Source: DASZCR01 sp035942915
Lineage (GTDB): Bacteria; Acidobacteriota; Blastocatellia; Pyrinomonadales; Pyrinomonadaceae
Assembly: GCA_035942915.1 (NCBI GenBank)
Contig: DASZCR010000122.1
Location: 1-52,537, forward strand
Length of the DNA stretch: 52,537 bases
Direction: 5' to 3'
Shown: positions 5,804-14,699 of the stretch, in pieces
How positions within the stretch are numbered: the first letter of the stretch is position 1
How the letters are laid out: each line of letters starts with the position of its first letter
Notes under the pieces: generated by a model
The model's input: only the letters and a program-made list of their open reading frames with translations
Database searches by the model: none
Told to the model about the DNA's origin: nothing
Translations under genes and position numbers: made by a program

Positions 5804-8779
5804 TTAAAAAATCGGCTGGAACAGAAACGAGTTGAAGAAGAGGCGCGTGGTGGAGCGCCAGATGCCGCGAAAGTTGGGGTCTTCGGCGTAGAGGACGACG
5901 TGGCCGCGACCTGTGGGTTCTTCGATGACGTAGGCCGTGCCGCGCAGCAGGCGTTCGGTGTTGCCCGGCCAGACGAAGCCCGCGATGCGGAGCGTCTGCG
6001 TCTCGTCGGCGCTGAAGACGACGGCGTTCGTGCCCTCCTTCGAGGGGCGGAAGAAGTAGGCCGAGTCGACGAGGACAGGCAGCGTCGTCTGTTCGTAGCC
6101 GTAGGTGAGCGGCGTCGTGCGGTCGAGTGTCGCGCGCATGATAGCGCCGGGAACTGCTTCGGGCACTCTGCCCGGACGCGAAGAGGGCGAGGCGATGGGC
6201 GGTAAATCGGGCGGTGCGCCTTCGAGCTTTTCGGTCTGCTCGGTTTCGGGTTGCTGCTGTTCGGGGATGGAAGTGTCGGTCTGCTTCTGCCCGCGTTCGC
6301 GGCGCGCGGCCGTCGTCGGACGCTTGTCGGTTGCGCCCTGCGCGCCTGCCGCTTCGGAGACGACGGAGGGCGTCGGCGTCGGCGTCGGTTCGGCTGCCGC
6401 ATCCGGCTTGTTGGCCTGCTCGTCGTCTTCGCTGCCGACTATCTGCGTCGAAGAGAGTTTCACGTCCTTGAGCGAGGCGAAGACGGCCGCGCCCTTGATG
6501 CAGACGAGCGTGCCGCCGCGCTCGACCCAACTGCGCAACGTATCGACGCCGCCCTTGCCGAAGGCGGAGAAGTAGCGGCCGGGCGAGCCGTCCGGCAGGA
6601 TGAGCACGTTGTATTGGTCGAGCCGCGCGCTCTTGATGGCATCAATCGTCATCGGCGTGAAGTCAACGCCCATGCGGTCGAGCGTCCACCAGAGCGCGCC
6701 GTAGCCGGTGACGTTGACGGGTTCGTCCGCGGCGACGATGATGCGCGGCCGCCTGAGAGAGATGACCGACTCGGAGCCGACGCCGGTCTCGCCCGTCTCC
6801 GTGAAACCGGAGTTGACGGCCGTTACTTCGACGCCCGTCTGGCGCGCCAGTTGCGCGATGCGTTCGTGCAGCCGCTCGTTGTTGCGCGAGACGCGCACGA
6901 CGACCGTCCCGCGCGGCCAGTCGCGCCCGCCCGCGTTCAAGGTCTTCGTAGCGACGGCGAGTTTGAAGTCTTCGCGTAGCAGGCGATAGACGAGCGAGGC
7001 CGCGCCGTTGCGTTCATAAGGGATGATGTAGGCGACGCCCGCGCGACCCGTGACGCCTCCGCTCTGCAAGAGCATGAGCGCCTCGCCGCGTGCGGGCGGG
7101 GGAGGGCTCGCGACGCTCGACGTGTTCGTGTGCGTCGGCCTGTAGAAGTCACCCGTGACGGGCGGGGCGTCTTCCGTCCAGTAAGCTTCGACGCCGAAGA
7201 CGAGCGGCAGCGACCATGAAGTGATGTCGTAGAAGCCATACTCCTCGCGCGGAGCGTTGCGCCCGCGCACTTCGTTGCGGCGGAAGCGCGCCAGTTGTTC
7301 GCGGACGAAGGCCTGGTCTTGCGGCGTGTCGGGTTCGAGGAGAGCTTTGGCGATGCGCTTCTGCGGTTGCGCGAGGTCAATGACGTAAGCGCCTGCGGGG
7401 AAGTCGCGCGTCGTGGCCGGAGAGTCCGGGCGCGTGTAGTCGTGCGCGCGCGTCGAGCGGAAAGATTGCGCGGAGGCGCGAACTTCGACGCCTGCGCGCA
7501 GCAGGTTATCAACCAACTCGGCGGCGCGGCCGGGGTCTGCGCCCGGCAGGATGACGAAACGCTTGATTCTCTCCGTGCGTCCTTCCTCGACGGCCGTCTG
7601 CTTGAACTTGAGATAATCGCTGACGCGCGCCTGCGAGTTGGCGGCGGCGGTCGCCATCGTCGTCAGCGAAGCGACGAAATGCTTGGCGACGGCCGAGCGC
7701 ATCGTGACAATCGTCTCATCATCGCGCCGCCAGCGCAGACCCTTCCAGCCGCCGCCGTCCGTCTCATAAGTCATCCCGGTCGCGCCCTGTAGGCTCGGCC
7801 ATGAGTCCCAGTAGCCGGGATAGAAGAGGTCGAAGATGTCTCGCACGTAGAAGTCCCACTGGCGCTGGTCGAACTGCGCGGCGTTGGCGCGGCCGAAGGT
7901 GGTCAGCCAGCGCGCGGTCATCTCCTGCGGCAGATTGGGATTGATGGGCAGGGCAGCGGGCGGGAAGAAGAACTGCGAGGGCTGCCCGTGATGGTCAACG
8001 AAGACCTGCGGGTTCCATTCGAGGAAGGCGCGCTGCATGTTGCGTGTTTCGACCTGCGAGGTGGCGATGTTGTCTCGGTTGAGGTCGAAGCGAAAACGGT
8101 TGACGCGGCCGTAGACCGTCCAGGGTTCGTCGTGCTCGGTCGCGTTCGGTTCGGGGTTGCCCGTGCCGACGGAGTTGTACCACGTGACGAAACGCTCGTG
8201 GCCGTCCGGGTTGGCGCAGACGTTGACGAGGGCGACGCTGTTGCGCAGGATGTCGAGTGTCGCCGGTTCGTTCGACGCGGCGAGTTGATAGACGACCTGC
8301 ATCATCGCCTCGAAGGAGGCCGACTCGTTGCCGTGAATCGTGTAGTTGAGCCAGACGGTGACGGGCGTCGTCTGCACGAGTCGCTGCGCCTCGTCGGCCG
8401 AGAGCGTGCGCGGGTCTGCGAGGCGCGCCGTGTTGGCTCGAATCTGTTCGAGGCGCGCGATGTTCTCAGGCGCGCTGATGGCGACCAGATGCATCGTGCG
8501 ATGCTCGTTCGTCTCGCCGATGTCGATGATGCGAACGCGGTCGGAGGCGGCCGAGGCGATGGCCTGAATGACGCGCTCCATCATCGCGTAGTTGGTGTGA
8601 AAGTCGCCCACGTCGTAGCGCAGGATGGACTGCGGGCGCGGGACATTTTCGCGGTAGGGGCCGCGCGCATAGAAATCGAAGCGCGCATCGCGGTCGGCCT
8701 CCTGCTGTGCGAAGGCAAGCGGTGTGTGTGCGAGGACGACGAGCGCGACGCAGACGAGCGAACGGGCGAACTGATACAT
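5804..8779 (-). CDS. Secreted M14-family zinc carboxypeptidase-like protein
   Basis: A 991-residue protein with a signal peptide (residues 1-24, cleavage after AFA). Residues about 50-390 form an M14 metallopeptidase domain. HGNES gives the zinc ligands H149 and E152, DHHGQP (262-267) the third histidine, DLNRD (232-236) the substrate-binding arginine, and YETDGG (338-343) the catalytic glutamate at 339. About 400-600 is a poorly defined linker. A region near 690-790 (RPRIIVAADEPVNVTGYGALWWTLD through ERGGTLVCIKG) looks like a glutamine-amidotransferase-type fold, as in other long M14 proteins. A Pro/Thr/Glu-rich stretch near 820-890 follows, then a beta-rich end. It should act in the periplasm or outside the cell on peptides. 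All catalytic residues are present. Confidence 0.9.
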   Translation of the reverse strand: MYQFARSLVCVALVVLAHTPLAFAQQEADRDARFDFYARGPYRENVPRPQSILRYDVGDFHTNYAMMERVIQAIASAASDRVRIIDIGETNEHRTMHLVAISAPENIARLEQIRANTARLADPRTLSADEAQRLVQTTPVTVWLNYTIHGNESASFEAMMQVVYQLAASNEPATLDILRNSVALVNVCANPDGHERFVTWYNSVGTGNPEPNATEHDEPWTVYGRVNRFRFDLNRDNIATSQVETRNMQRAFLEWNPQVFVDHHGQPSQFFFPPAALPINPNLPQEMTARWLTTFGRANAAQFDQRQWDFYVRDIFDLFYPGYWDSWPSLQGATGMTYETDGGGWKGLRWRRDDETIVTMRSAVAKHFVASLTTMATAAANSQARVSDYLKFKQTAVEEGRTERIKRFVILPGADPGRAAELVDNLLRAGVEVRASAQSFRSTRAHDYTRPDSPATTRDFPAGAYVIDLAQPQKRIAKALLEPDTPQDQAFVREQLARFRRNEVRGRNAPREEYGFYDITSWSLPLVFGVEAYWTEDAPPVTGDFYRPTHTNTSSVASPPPPARGEALMLLQSGGVTGRAGVAYIIPYERNGAASLVYRLLREDFKLAVATKTLNAGGRDWPRGTVVVRVSRNNERLHERIAQLARQTGVEVTAVNSGFTETGETGVGSESVISLRRPRIIVAADEPVNVTGYGALWWTLDRMGVDFTPMTIDAIKSARLDQYNVLILPDGSPGRYFSAFGKGGVDTLRSWVERGGTLVCIKGAAVFASLKDVKLSSTQIVGSEDDEQANKPDAAAEPTPTPTPSVVSEAAGAQGATDKRPTTAARRERGQKQTDTSIPEQQQPETEQTEKLEGAPPDLPPIASPSSRPGRVPEAVPGAIMRATLDRTTPLTYGYEQTTLPVLVDSAYFFRPSKEGTNAVVFSADETQTLRIAGFVWPGNTERLLRGTAYVIEEPTGRGHVVLYAEDPNFRGIWRSTTRLFFNSFLFQPIF

Positions 8780-8882
8780 GCCGGAGTCCGAACTTTCTGT
8801 TTGACGGAGAGTGTGCTAAGACGTTTTCGATATTACATCGCCTGCGGCGCGATACTCAAATTCGCGGGGTCGGGAGAAGCGT

Positions 8883-9107
8883 ATGACGGGAGACGACTTT
8901 CGAGAGGCGGGGGGCGACGGGTCGGCCTGCCCGCGCTGCCACGCAAGACCTCTGCGCGCGTGGGAGGAACTGAACGAAGCCGAGCGCACCGTCGTCGAAC
9001 GCCTCCCCGCCTCCGCCCTCTACACGCCCGACGAACGGCGCACACGTCATCGCTGGTGTCCGCGCTGCTGGCACGAAACCACCGGCCACACCACGCAAAA
9101 TGCCTGA
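8883..9107 (+). CDS. Small zinc-ribbon-like protein
   Basis: A 74-residue protein starting at the ATG at 8883, with GGGAGAAG upstream. Two CPRC motifs (residues 16-19 and 59-62, the second followed by W) are spaced as in treble-clef or zinc-ribbon folds and would bind one zinc ion. Between them is a charged helix (ELNEAERTVVERL). The gene stands alone between the M14 peptidase (divergent) and glnE (convergent). Many small proteins of this type bind nucleic acid or partner proteins; no function can be assigned. Confidence 0.6.
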   Translation: MTGDDFREAGGDGSACPRCHARPLRAWEELNEAERTVVERLPASALYTPDERRTRHRWCPRCWHETTGHTTQNA

Positions 9108-9172
9108 CCGCATCAACTGTTTGAAGCGGACGCCTTCCGGCGCGTGCGGGTGGGAATCCGATTCTGGATTAG

Positions 9173-12130
9173 TCAACTCGTGATGCGCTCGTAGGCAGCG
9201 CGCACAGCGTTCATGCGGGCGGCGAGTGCTGTCAGCAGCGCGCCGGGTGCGGGGTAGTCGGCGCGACGTGCGAGGTCGCGCAGGACGGGATGGTCGGGCG
9301 CGGTGGGCAGACGCGTCGAGCGCCCGACGAGGATGCGCAGGTGATGGTCGAGCGCACGCAGCAGCGTGTAGCCTTCGCGCAAGGCTCGATAGCTTTCGGA
9401 GTCGAGCGAACCGGCCGCGTGCAGGCGTTCCAGCGTCGCGGCGGTCGAACGTTCGCCGTCGTCGTCCGGCACGTTGTCGCGCAGTTGAAGAAAGCGCGCG
9501 GCGAAGTAAACGTCGAGCATGCCGCCCGCGCCGAACTTGATATCAACGGCGCGACGCCCCGCGCGTTCGCGTTCGAGTCGCTCGCGCACGCGCCGCGTCT
9601 CTGCGCTCAGGGCATCCGCCCCGACGCGTGCGGCCGCCTCGTGCAGAGCGCGTCGCGCCTCCCTTTCCACCACGCGCCCAAACTCAAGGTCGCCCGCCAC
9701 CGCGCGCAGCTTCACGTAAGCCAGCCACTCCCAGACGCCCGCGCGCTCGCCGAGATAGTTGATGAAAGCCTCCGACGCCAACGCCAGCGCGCCGTTGCGA
9801 CCGTCCGGCCTGAGACGCAGGTCAACGCGATAGAGATAACCGTCGCGCGTCAGGCTCGACAGCGCGACGACGAGCAACTCGGAGAGACGCGCGTAAGCCT
9901 CCTCGTGCGTCAGCCCACGCACGGGCGGCGGCACGCGCCGGTCGTAGACGAGCACGAGGTCGAGGTCTGAGCCATAGTCCATCCCGCCGCTTCCCAAGCG
10001 ACCGAGTCCGAGCACGGCCAGACGCGGCCCGGCCGCCAGATTGCCGTAGCGTCGCGCCGCCTCGCGCCGCGCGACGAGCAGACCCGCGTTGACCGTCGCC
10101 GAAGCCAGTGCCGCCTGCAAACTGTTCGACTCGCTCATCGAGATTTGTCCGCGCGCGTCCAGAGAACCGATTTCGATGAGCAGACGCGACCAAGCGCGCC
10201 TGAGCGCCGCCAACTCTGCGCCGAAACTGCGCTCCGCATCGACGGCCGCGCGCAGCACCGCACGATGGTCGCGCGCTTCGACCACCTCGCGCGCACTTGT
10301 CACGGACGCGATGAGCGCGGGATTGCCCGCCAGCATCTCGCCGAAGAGCTCGGACGCCCCGCACAACTCGACCAGCGCCCCGACGTTCTCATCCGATAGC
10401 TCGACCCGCGCGCCGGACTTGTCGAGCGACGCGGCGATGCGTGCCAGATAGGTCAAAGCCCTGCGCGCGTCCAGCGTCTCGCGCGCTGCCTCCTTCAGCC
10501 GCCGCGCGAGCCGTTCGACCGCGCCCGCCTCGTCCGCCTGCCCGTCATCGGCGGCGGCTGTGAGCCTCGACGCAAAGACGCTCGCCGCCGTACGCGCCGC
10601 CGCCGATTCGACATCGCCCACCACTTCGACATGCTCGCTCGACTCCGCACGCGCTCCGGCCACCGGCGAACCCGCTTCGTCCGCACAACTCTGAGGAGCA
10701 GTCTTCTCATGCGACTTCTCCGCCTGCCCGCTCGTCTCGTTGCCGAAGACGCGTTCGTATGCGGCATGTACGTTCGACGTGTGATGTTCGAGCGCGCGGT
10801 TGAAGTTCGAGAGCGCGTCTGCGTCCTGAAAGTGCATCCGGCGCGCGACGAGTGCGCGTCGCAACGTCTCTTCGGGAACGGTGTGCGTCTGAAGACCGTG
10901 CTCCATCTGGAGGCGATGTTCGAGCGTCCGCAGGAAGAGGTACGCGTCGGAAAGCTCCGTCCGTTCACGTTCGTTGATGAGCGCGCGGTCGGCGAGTCGG
11001 CCGAGGCTGATGAGCGTGTGCGGAGCGTGCAGCCACGCATCGCGTCCGCCGTAGGCGAGTTGGAGAGCTTGAGCGATGAACTCGATTTCGCGGATGCCGC
11101 CGCGACCGAGTTTGACGTTGAAGCCGCGAGTTTCAGAGCCGTGCTGGCGGTCTATCTTCTGCTTGGCGAGGCGAACGTGCGCGAGTGCTTCGGGGACGGT
11201 CGCATCGAGACGATAGACGCTCGCGCGCACGCCCTCGGCGAAGCGCGCGTAGAGACTGGACGCTCCGGCAGAGGCGCGCGCGCGAATGAGCGCCTGAAGT
11301 TCCCACGCCTGCGCCGTCTCTCTGTAGTAGCGCAACGCTTCTGCGAGCGAGGCGGCGAGCGCGCCGTCGCGCCCGTGCGGACGAAGGCGCAAATCGACGC
11401 GGTAGGCCGCGCCCTCGCCTGAAGGTTTGCCGACGAGTTGCGAGATGCGCTCGGCGAGCCGTGCGAAGAATTCGCGATTCGTCACCGTGCCGCGCTCGCC
11501 GCGCCCGGATGTCTCTCCGTCGTCCGAGTAGAGAAAGAGAAGGTCGATGTCTGAGGAGTAGTTGAGTTCGCGCGAGCCTAACTTGCCGAGTGCGACGATG
11601 ACGAAGCGCGAGGTCTTCGTGCGCCCGCGCTCGTCCGTACACTGCGGCGCGCCGTAGAGGTTTTCGAGTTGCTGGTGCGCGAGGTCGAGCGCGAACTGGA
11701 GCACGGCATCGGCGAGATTGGAAAGCTCCTCAGTCGTCTCGACGATGGTCGTCGTCCGCCGCAGGTCTTGCAGGTAGATACGCAGCAGTTCGCGTCGGCG
11801 AAAGCGCGCGAGCAGCACTTGCGTATCCAGCCCCGTGTGCGTGAGGCTGAAGCGCGCCAGCGACTCGCGAAACTCCTCGGCCGTACGGACGCGCACGTTG
11901 GCGCGTTCACGGGCGAGCCACGTCAGATATTCCGCGTTCTGTTCGAGCGTGGTCGCCAGCAGCGGACTCCACGCGGCGAGCGCGAGCGCATCCGAGAGCA
12001 GCCCTGCGTCGCGCTCGAACAGTTTCGAGACGCGCGGGTGCGCCGCCGTGACGCGTTCGTAGAAGCGCCGCGCGCCCTCCGAGTCCGGCAGGTCGCGCAC
12101 GAGTTGTTGAATCTCTTCTCTCACGTCCAA
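9173..12130 (-). CDS. glnE: Bifunctional glutamine synthetase adenylyltransferase/deadenylase
   Basis: At 985 residues it has the usual GlnE length. GlnE adds AMP to a tyrosine of glutamine synthetase when glutamine is plentiful and removes it when it is scarce. Two nucleotidyltransferase domains are visible, the N-terminal deadenylase (GKLGSRELNYSSDIDLLFLY, about 182-201) and the C-terminal adenylylase (GRLGSGGMDYGSDLDLVLVY, about 710-729). Each has the G-S...D-x-D metal site and is followed by a GlnD/GlnE-type helical domain (for example VDLRLRPHGRDGALAASLAEAL and VDLRLRPDGRNGALALASEAF). A low-complexity insertion lies at about 468-540. The target, glnA with its conserved tyrosine, is two genes upstream on the same strand. 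No PII or GlnD gene is in the window. Confidence 0.95.
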   Translation of the reverse strand: MDVREEIQQLVRDLPDSEGARRFYERVTAAHPRVSKLFERDAGLLSDALALAAWSPLLATTLEQNAEYLTWLARERANVRVRTAEEFRESLARFSLTHTGLDTQVLLARFRRRELLRIYLQDLRRTTTIVETTEELSNLADAVLQFALDLAHQQLENLYGAPQCTDERGRTKTSRFVIVALGKLGSRELNYSSDIDLLFLYSDDGETSGRGERGTVTNREFFARLAERISQLVGKPSGEGAAYRVDLRLRPHGRDGALAASLAEALRYYRETAQAWELQALIRARASAGASSLYARFAEGVRASVYRLDATVPEALAHVRLAKQKIDRQHGSETRGFNVKLGRGGIREIEFIAQALQLAYGGRDAWLHAPHTLISLGRLADRALINERERTELSDAYLFLRTLEHRLQMEHGLQTHTVPEETLRRALVARRMHFQDADALSNFNRALEHHTSNVHAAYERVFGNETSGQAEKSHEKTAPQSCADEAGSPVAGARAESSEHVEVVGDVESAAARTAASVFASRLTAAADDGQADEAGAVERLARRLKEAARETLDARRALTYLARIAASLDKSGARVELSDENVGALVELCGASELFGEMLAGNPALIASVTSAREVVEARDHRAVLRAAVDAERSFGAELAALRRAWSRLLIEIGSLDARGQISMSESNSLQAALASATVNAGLLVARREAARRYGNLAAGPRLAVLGLGRLGSGGMDYGSDLDLVLVYDRRVPPPVRGLTHEEAYARLSELLVVALSSLTRDGYLYRVDLRLRPDGRNGALALASEAFINYLGERAGVWEWLAYVKLRAVAGDLEFGRVVEREARRALHEAAARVGADALSAETRRVRERLERERAGRRAVDIKFGAGGMLDVYFAARFLQLRDNVPDDDGERSTAATLERLHAAGSLDSESYRALREGYTLLRALDHHLRILVGRSTRLPTAPDHPVLRDLARRADYPAPGALLTALAARMNAVRAAYERITS

Positions 12131-12176
12131 AGCAGTTGTGAGAGTAAATTAAAACAGCGGCAGGCGGAAAGCGAGT

Positions 12177-12776
12177 TTAGACGGGCGTGTAGGGTCTGGA
12201 TAGTTTGTCTTCGAGCGCCGACCTGACCTGCGGCCATTCGGATTCGATGATGCTGAAGTAGACGGAATGGCGCAGCCGACCCGTGTGCGTAATCATGTGA
12301 TTGCGCAGCGTCCCTTCCTCGGTCGCGCCGATGCGGAGGATAGCGCGACGCGAACGTTCGTTGAGCGAGTCGGTCTTAAACTCGACGCGGATGGCCTTGA
12401 GCGTCTCGAAGGCGTGGCGGAGCATGAGGTACTTGGCCTCTGTGTTGACGGGCGTGCGTTGCCAGTTGCGCCCGACCCATGTCCAGCCGATTTCAAGACG
12501 ACGGTTGGCCGGGTCGATGTTGCCGAAGCGAGTGCTGCCGATGGGCTGCCCCGTCGATTGATGGAGGGTGGCGAACGGAAGGGAGAGGCCGCGCGCCTGT
12601 TCGGCCAGCGCCGTCTCGATGTAGGCGCGCAGTTCTGCGGGCGTCGCAAGCCGCGTCGTCGTCCAACGCCAGAGGTCTTCATCGAGGCCGACTTCGCAGA
12701 GCGCGTCGGCGTGCGCGAGCGAGAGCGGTTCGAGCCGGACGTAACGGCCTTCGAGCGTGACGGGTTGGACGTTCAT
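12177..12776 (-). CDS. GNAT family N-acetyltransferase (RimJ/RimL-like)
   Basis: A 199-residue protein from the ATG at 12776. Longer frames extend back into glnA antisense and the repeat spacer, so they were not used. It opens with the typical LEGRYVRLEPLSLAHADAL strand-helix. It continues with GSTRFGNIDPANRRLEIGWTWVGRNWQRTPVNTEAKYLMLRHAFE, the acceptor site and acetyl-CoA loop of RimJ/RimL-type enzymes, and ends with NERSRRAILRIGATEEGTLR, the family's last beta-bulge motif. It would acetylate an amine of a protein, antibiotic or metabolite; the substrate is unknown. It sits between glnA and glnE on the same strand, cut off from glnA by a palindromic element. Confidence 0.85.
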   Translation of the reverse strand: MNVQPVTLEGRYVRLEPLSLAHADALCEVGLDEDLWRWTTTRLATPAELRAYIETALAEQARGLSLPFATLHQSTGQPIGSTRFGNIDPANRRLEIGWTWVGRNWQRTPVNTEAKYLMLRHAFETLKAIRVEFKTDSLNERSRRAILRIGATEEGTLRNHMITHTGRLRHSVYFSIIESEWPQVRSALEDKLSRPYTPV

Positions 12777-12780
12777 AAGA

Positions 12781-12853
12781 TTGATTTCATCTGCGCGCCG
12801 GTTCGTTGATTCATCAAGCAATGAGTCGATGAACCAACGCGCAGATGAATCAA
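12781..12853. repeat. Palindrome downstream of glnA
   Basis: The outer arms TTGATTTCATCTGCGCG (12781-12797) and CGCGCAGATGAATCAA (12838-12853) pair almost perfectly. The inner parts hold GATTCATC/GATGAACC-like 8-base units related to those at 832-928. It begins 6 bases after the glnA stop (minus strand) and probably marks the 3' end of the glnA transcript. Confidence 0.7.
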
Positions 12854-12858
12854 TTTCC

Positions 12859-14283
12859 TCAGATGTCGAAGTAGAGCGAGAACTCAAGCGGGTGCGGGCG
12901 CATCCGCAAGGCCGTGATTTCGCGTTCGCGCTTGTAGCTAATCCAGCGGTCGATGAGTTGCGGCGTGAAGACATCGCCTTTGAGGAGGAAGTCGTGGTCG
13001 GATTCCAGAGCCTTGAGCGATTCATCGAGCGAGCCGGGCAGCGTCGGCACGTCCTTCAACTCTTCGGGCGAGAGGTCGTAGATGTCCTTGTCGAGCGGCT
13101 CACCCGGCTCGATGCGGTTCTGGATGCCGTCGAGTCCGGCCATCAGCATCGCCGAAAAGGCCAGATACGGATTGCACGAAGGGTCTGGCGGACGAAACTC
13201 CAGACGCTTGAGTTTCGGATTCTGCGAGAACATCGGGATGCGGATGGCGGCCGAGCGATTGCGCGCCGAGTAGGCGAGATTGACCGGAGCTTCAAAGCCG
13301 GGAACGAGTCGCTTGTAGCTGTTCGTCGTCGGCGCGGCGAAGGCCACCACCGCCGCCGCGTGCTTGAGTAGTCCCCCGATGTAGTAGCGCGCCAGTTCCG
13401 ACAAGCCCGCGTAGCCGTCGCCCGCAAACAGTGGCTTCTCACCCTTCCAGAGCGATTGATGACAGTGCATGCCGGAGCCGTTGTCGCCGTAGAGCGGCTT
13501 GGGCATGAAGGTCGCCGCCTTGCCGTACTGGTAAGCCGTGTTGCGGACGATGTACTTGAACAGTTGAAGGTTGTCGGCCGTTCCCAACATCGTCGAGTAG
13601 CGGATATCTATCTCGCACTGCATCGGCGCAACTTCGTGGTGATGACACTCGACCGTGATGCCGCAACGCTCAAGCGTGAGCGCGATTTCCGACCGCAAGT
13701 CAACAAGCGAGTCGGTCGGCGCGACCGGCACGTAGCCCTCCTTTTGCCGGACGCGGTAGCCGAGGTTCGGCCCCTGAAACTCATCGACGCTGGTGCGCCC
13801 GCTGGCCCAGTGCGCTTCGTCCGATTCGAGGCTGTAGCTGGCGGCGTTCTGCTCGCTCTTGAAGCTCACGTTGTCGAAGACGAAGAACTCGGCTTCCGGG
13901 CCGAAGTAGACCGTATCGGCGATGCCTGTGAAGCGGAGGTAGTTTTCGGCGCGTTGCGCGACGGAGCGCGGGTCGAGACCGTAGCCCTCTTTGGTAATCG
14001 GGTCGACGGCGTTGGCAATCAGGCAGAGCGTCGGCTCTTCGGCGAACGGGTCCATCCACATCCGCACGGGGTCGGGCACGAGCAGCATGTCGGATTCATG
14101 TATCGAAGCCCAACCGCGCAGACTCGATGCGTCAAAGCCGAAGCCGTCTTCAAAAGAGCCTTCCGAGAGTTCGTGGACGGGAAACGTCAGGTGATGCCAA
14201 GCCCCGACGAGGTCTGTAAAACGGACGGAGAGAAACTTCGCCCCCTGGTCTTCGGCGTACTTCAGTGCCGTTTTTGCGTTCAT
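12859..14283 (-). CDS. glnA: Glutamine synthetase, type I
   Basis: A 474-residue GSI that makes glutamine from glutamate, ammonia and ATP as a dodecamer. Visible are the beta-grasp domain with FEDGFGFDASSLRGW (latch and substrate loop), the metal-site segment FGPEAEFFVFD, ECHHHEVAPMQCEID, the NGSGMHCHQSLW loop, the KRLVPGFEAPVNLAYSARNRSAAIRIP active-site stretch and EFRPPDPSCNPYLAFSAML. The segment DKDIYDLSPEE has tyrosine 402 at the adenylylation position, which fits GlnE control. A near-consensus promoter and AGGAG six bases before the ATG support good expression. It is divergent from speA. Confidence 0.97.
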   Translation of the reverse strand: MNAKTALKYAEDQGAKFLSVRFTDLVGAWHHLTFPVHELSEGSFEDGFGFDASSLRGWASIHESDMLLVPDPVRMWMDPFAEEPTLCLIANAVDPITKEGYGLDPRSVAQRAENYLRFTGIADTVYFGPEAEFFVFDNVSFKSEQNAASYSLESDEAHWASGRTSVDEFQGPNLGYRVRQKEGYVPVAPTDSLVDLRSEIALTLERCGITVECHHHEVAPMQCEIDIRYSTMLGTADNLQLFKYIVRNTAYQYGKAATFMPKPLYGDNGSGMHCHQSLWKGEKPLFAGDGYAGLSELARYYIGGLLKHAAAVVAFAAPTTNSYKRLVPGFEAPVNLAYSARNRSAAIRIPMFSQNPKLKRLEFRPPDPSCNPYLAFSAMLMAGLDGIQNRIEPGEPLDKDIYDLSPEELKDVPTLPGSLDESLKALESDHDFLLKGDVFTPQLIDRWISYKREREITALRMRPHPLEFSLYFDI

Positions 14284-14410
14284 GTTGTCTCCTGAGAAGT
14301 GTTGGAGGGGTAGAGAGCTTGTGCCGCCTCTGGGGAGCGGCGAACAGGGTGTTGAGCACGGGCGCGGGCGTGAGCGTCATATTTCGTCAAACGACGCTTA
14401 AAAAGCTGGC

Positions 14411-14438
14411 ATTATAGACACGCGCACAGGGCTGTCAA
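14411..14438 (-). promoter_or_regulatory. Sigma-70-type promoter of glnA
   Basis: On the minus strand the sequence reads TTGACA (14438-14433), 16 bases, TATAAT (14416-14411). Both boxes match consensus exactly. The predicted transcript start near 14404 gives a leader of about 120 bases before the glnA ATG. Confidence 0.8.
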
Positions 14439-14557
14439 GGTTTCACAGGATTGTTACACACGAGTGTGCGTCGAAGGCGACCGGCGCATGCGGCTAAACC
14501 TTTCTGGTGCGCCACGTTAAGTCGTGGGTGGGGGCGTCTGCGCCAAAAAAATAGTTT

Positions 14558-14586
14558 TTGACCGCCCCCCTTTTTTCTGTTAAATT
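14558..14586 (+). promoter_or_regulatory. Sigma-70-type promoter of speA
   Basis: TTGACC (14558-14563), 17 bases, TAAATT (14581-14586). This is good -35 and acceptable -10 sequence with ideal spacing. The start near 14593 gives a leader of about 107 bases before the speA TTG. Confidence 0.6.
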
Positions 14587-14699
14587 GCGCCTCTAGTTTT
14601 TCCATCCCTCTATACTTCAGACTGTAAACCCGCGCCGCATTGTAGCGACCGCGCCAACTGTTGCAATAACCGAACATACGGGAGGCAGGAGCACCGAAG

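Larger units (their letters stand above)
14284..14699. other. Divergent control region between glnA and speA
   Basis: A 416-base spacer without a gene. It holds one promoter for each direction and 5' leaders of roughly 110-120 bases on both sides. It is clearly richer in A/T than its surroundings (runs of A at 14545-14551 and of T near 14571-14576). In the glnA leader, GCGTC and GACGC elements around 14378-14399 can pair. No known riboswitch was recognised. Confidence 0.6.

Noticed and set aside
7988..9124. 378-codon plus-strand frame opposite the 5' part of the M14 peptidase
   Set aside because: The peptidase has a signal peptide and full catalytic set; the antisense frame has no motif and also covers the zinc-ribbon gene in another frame.
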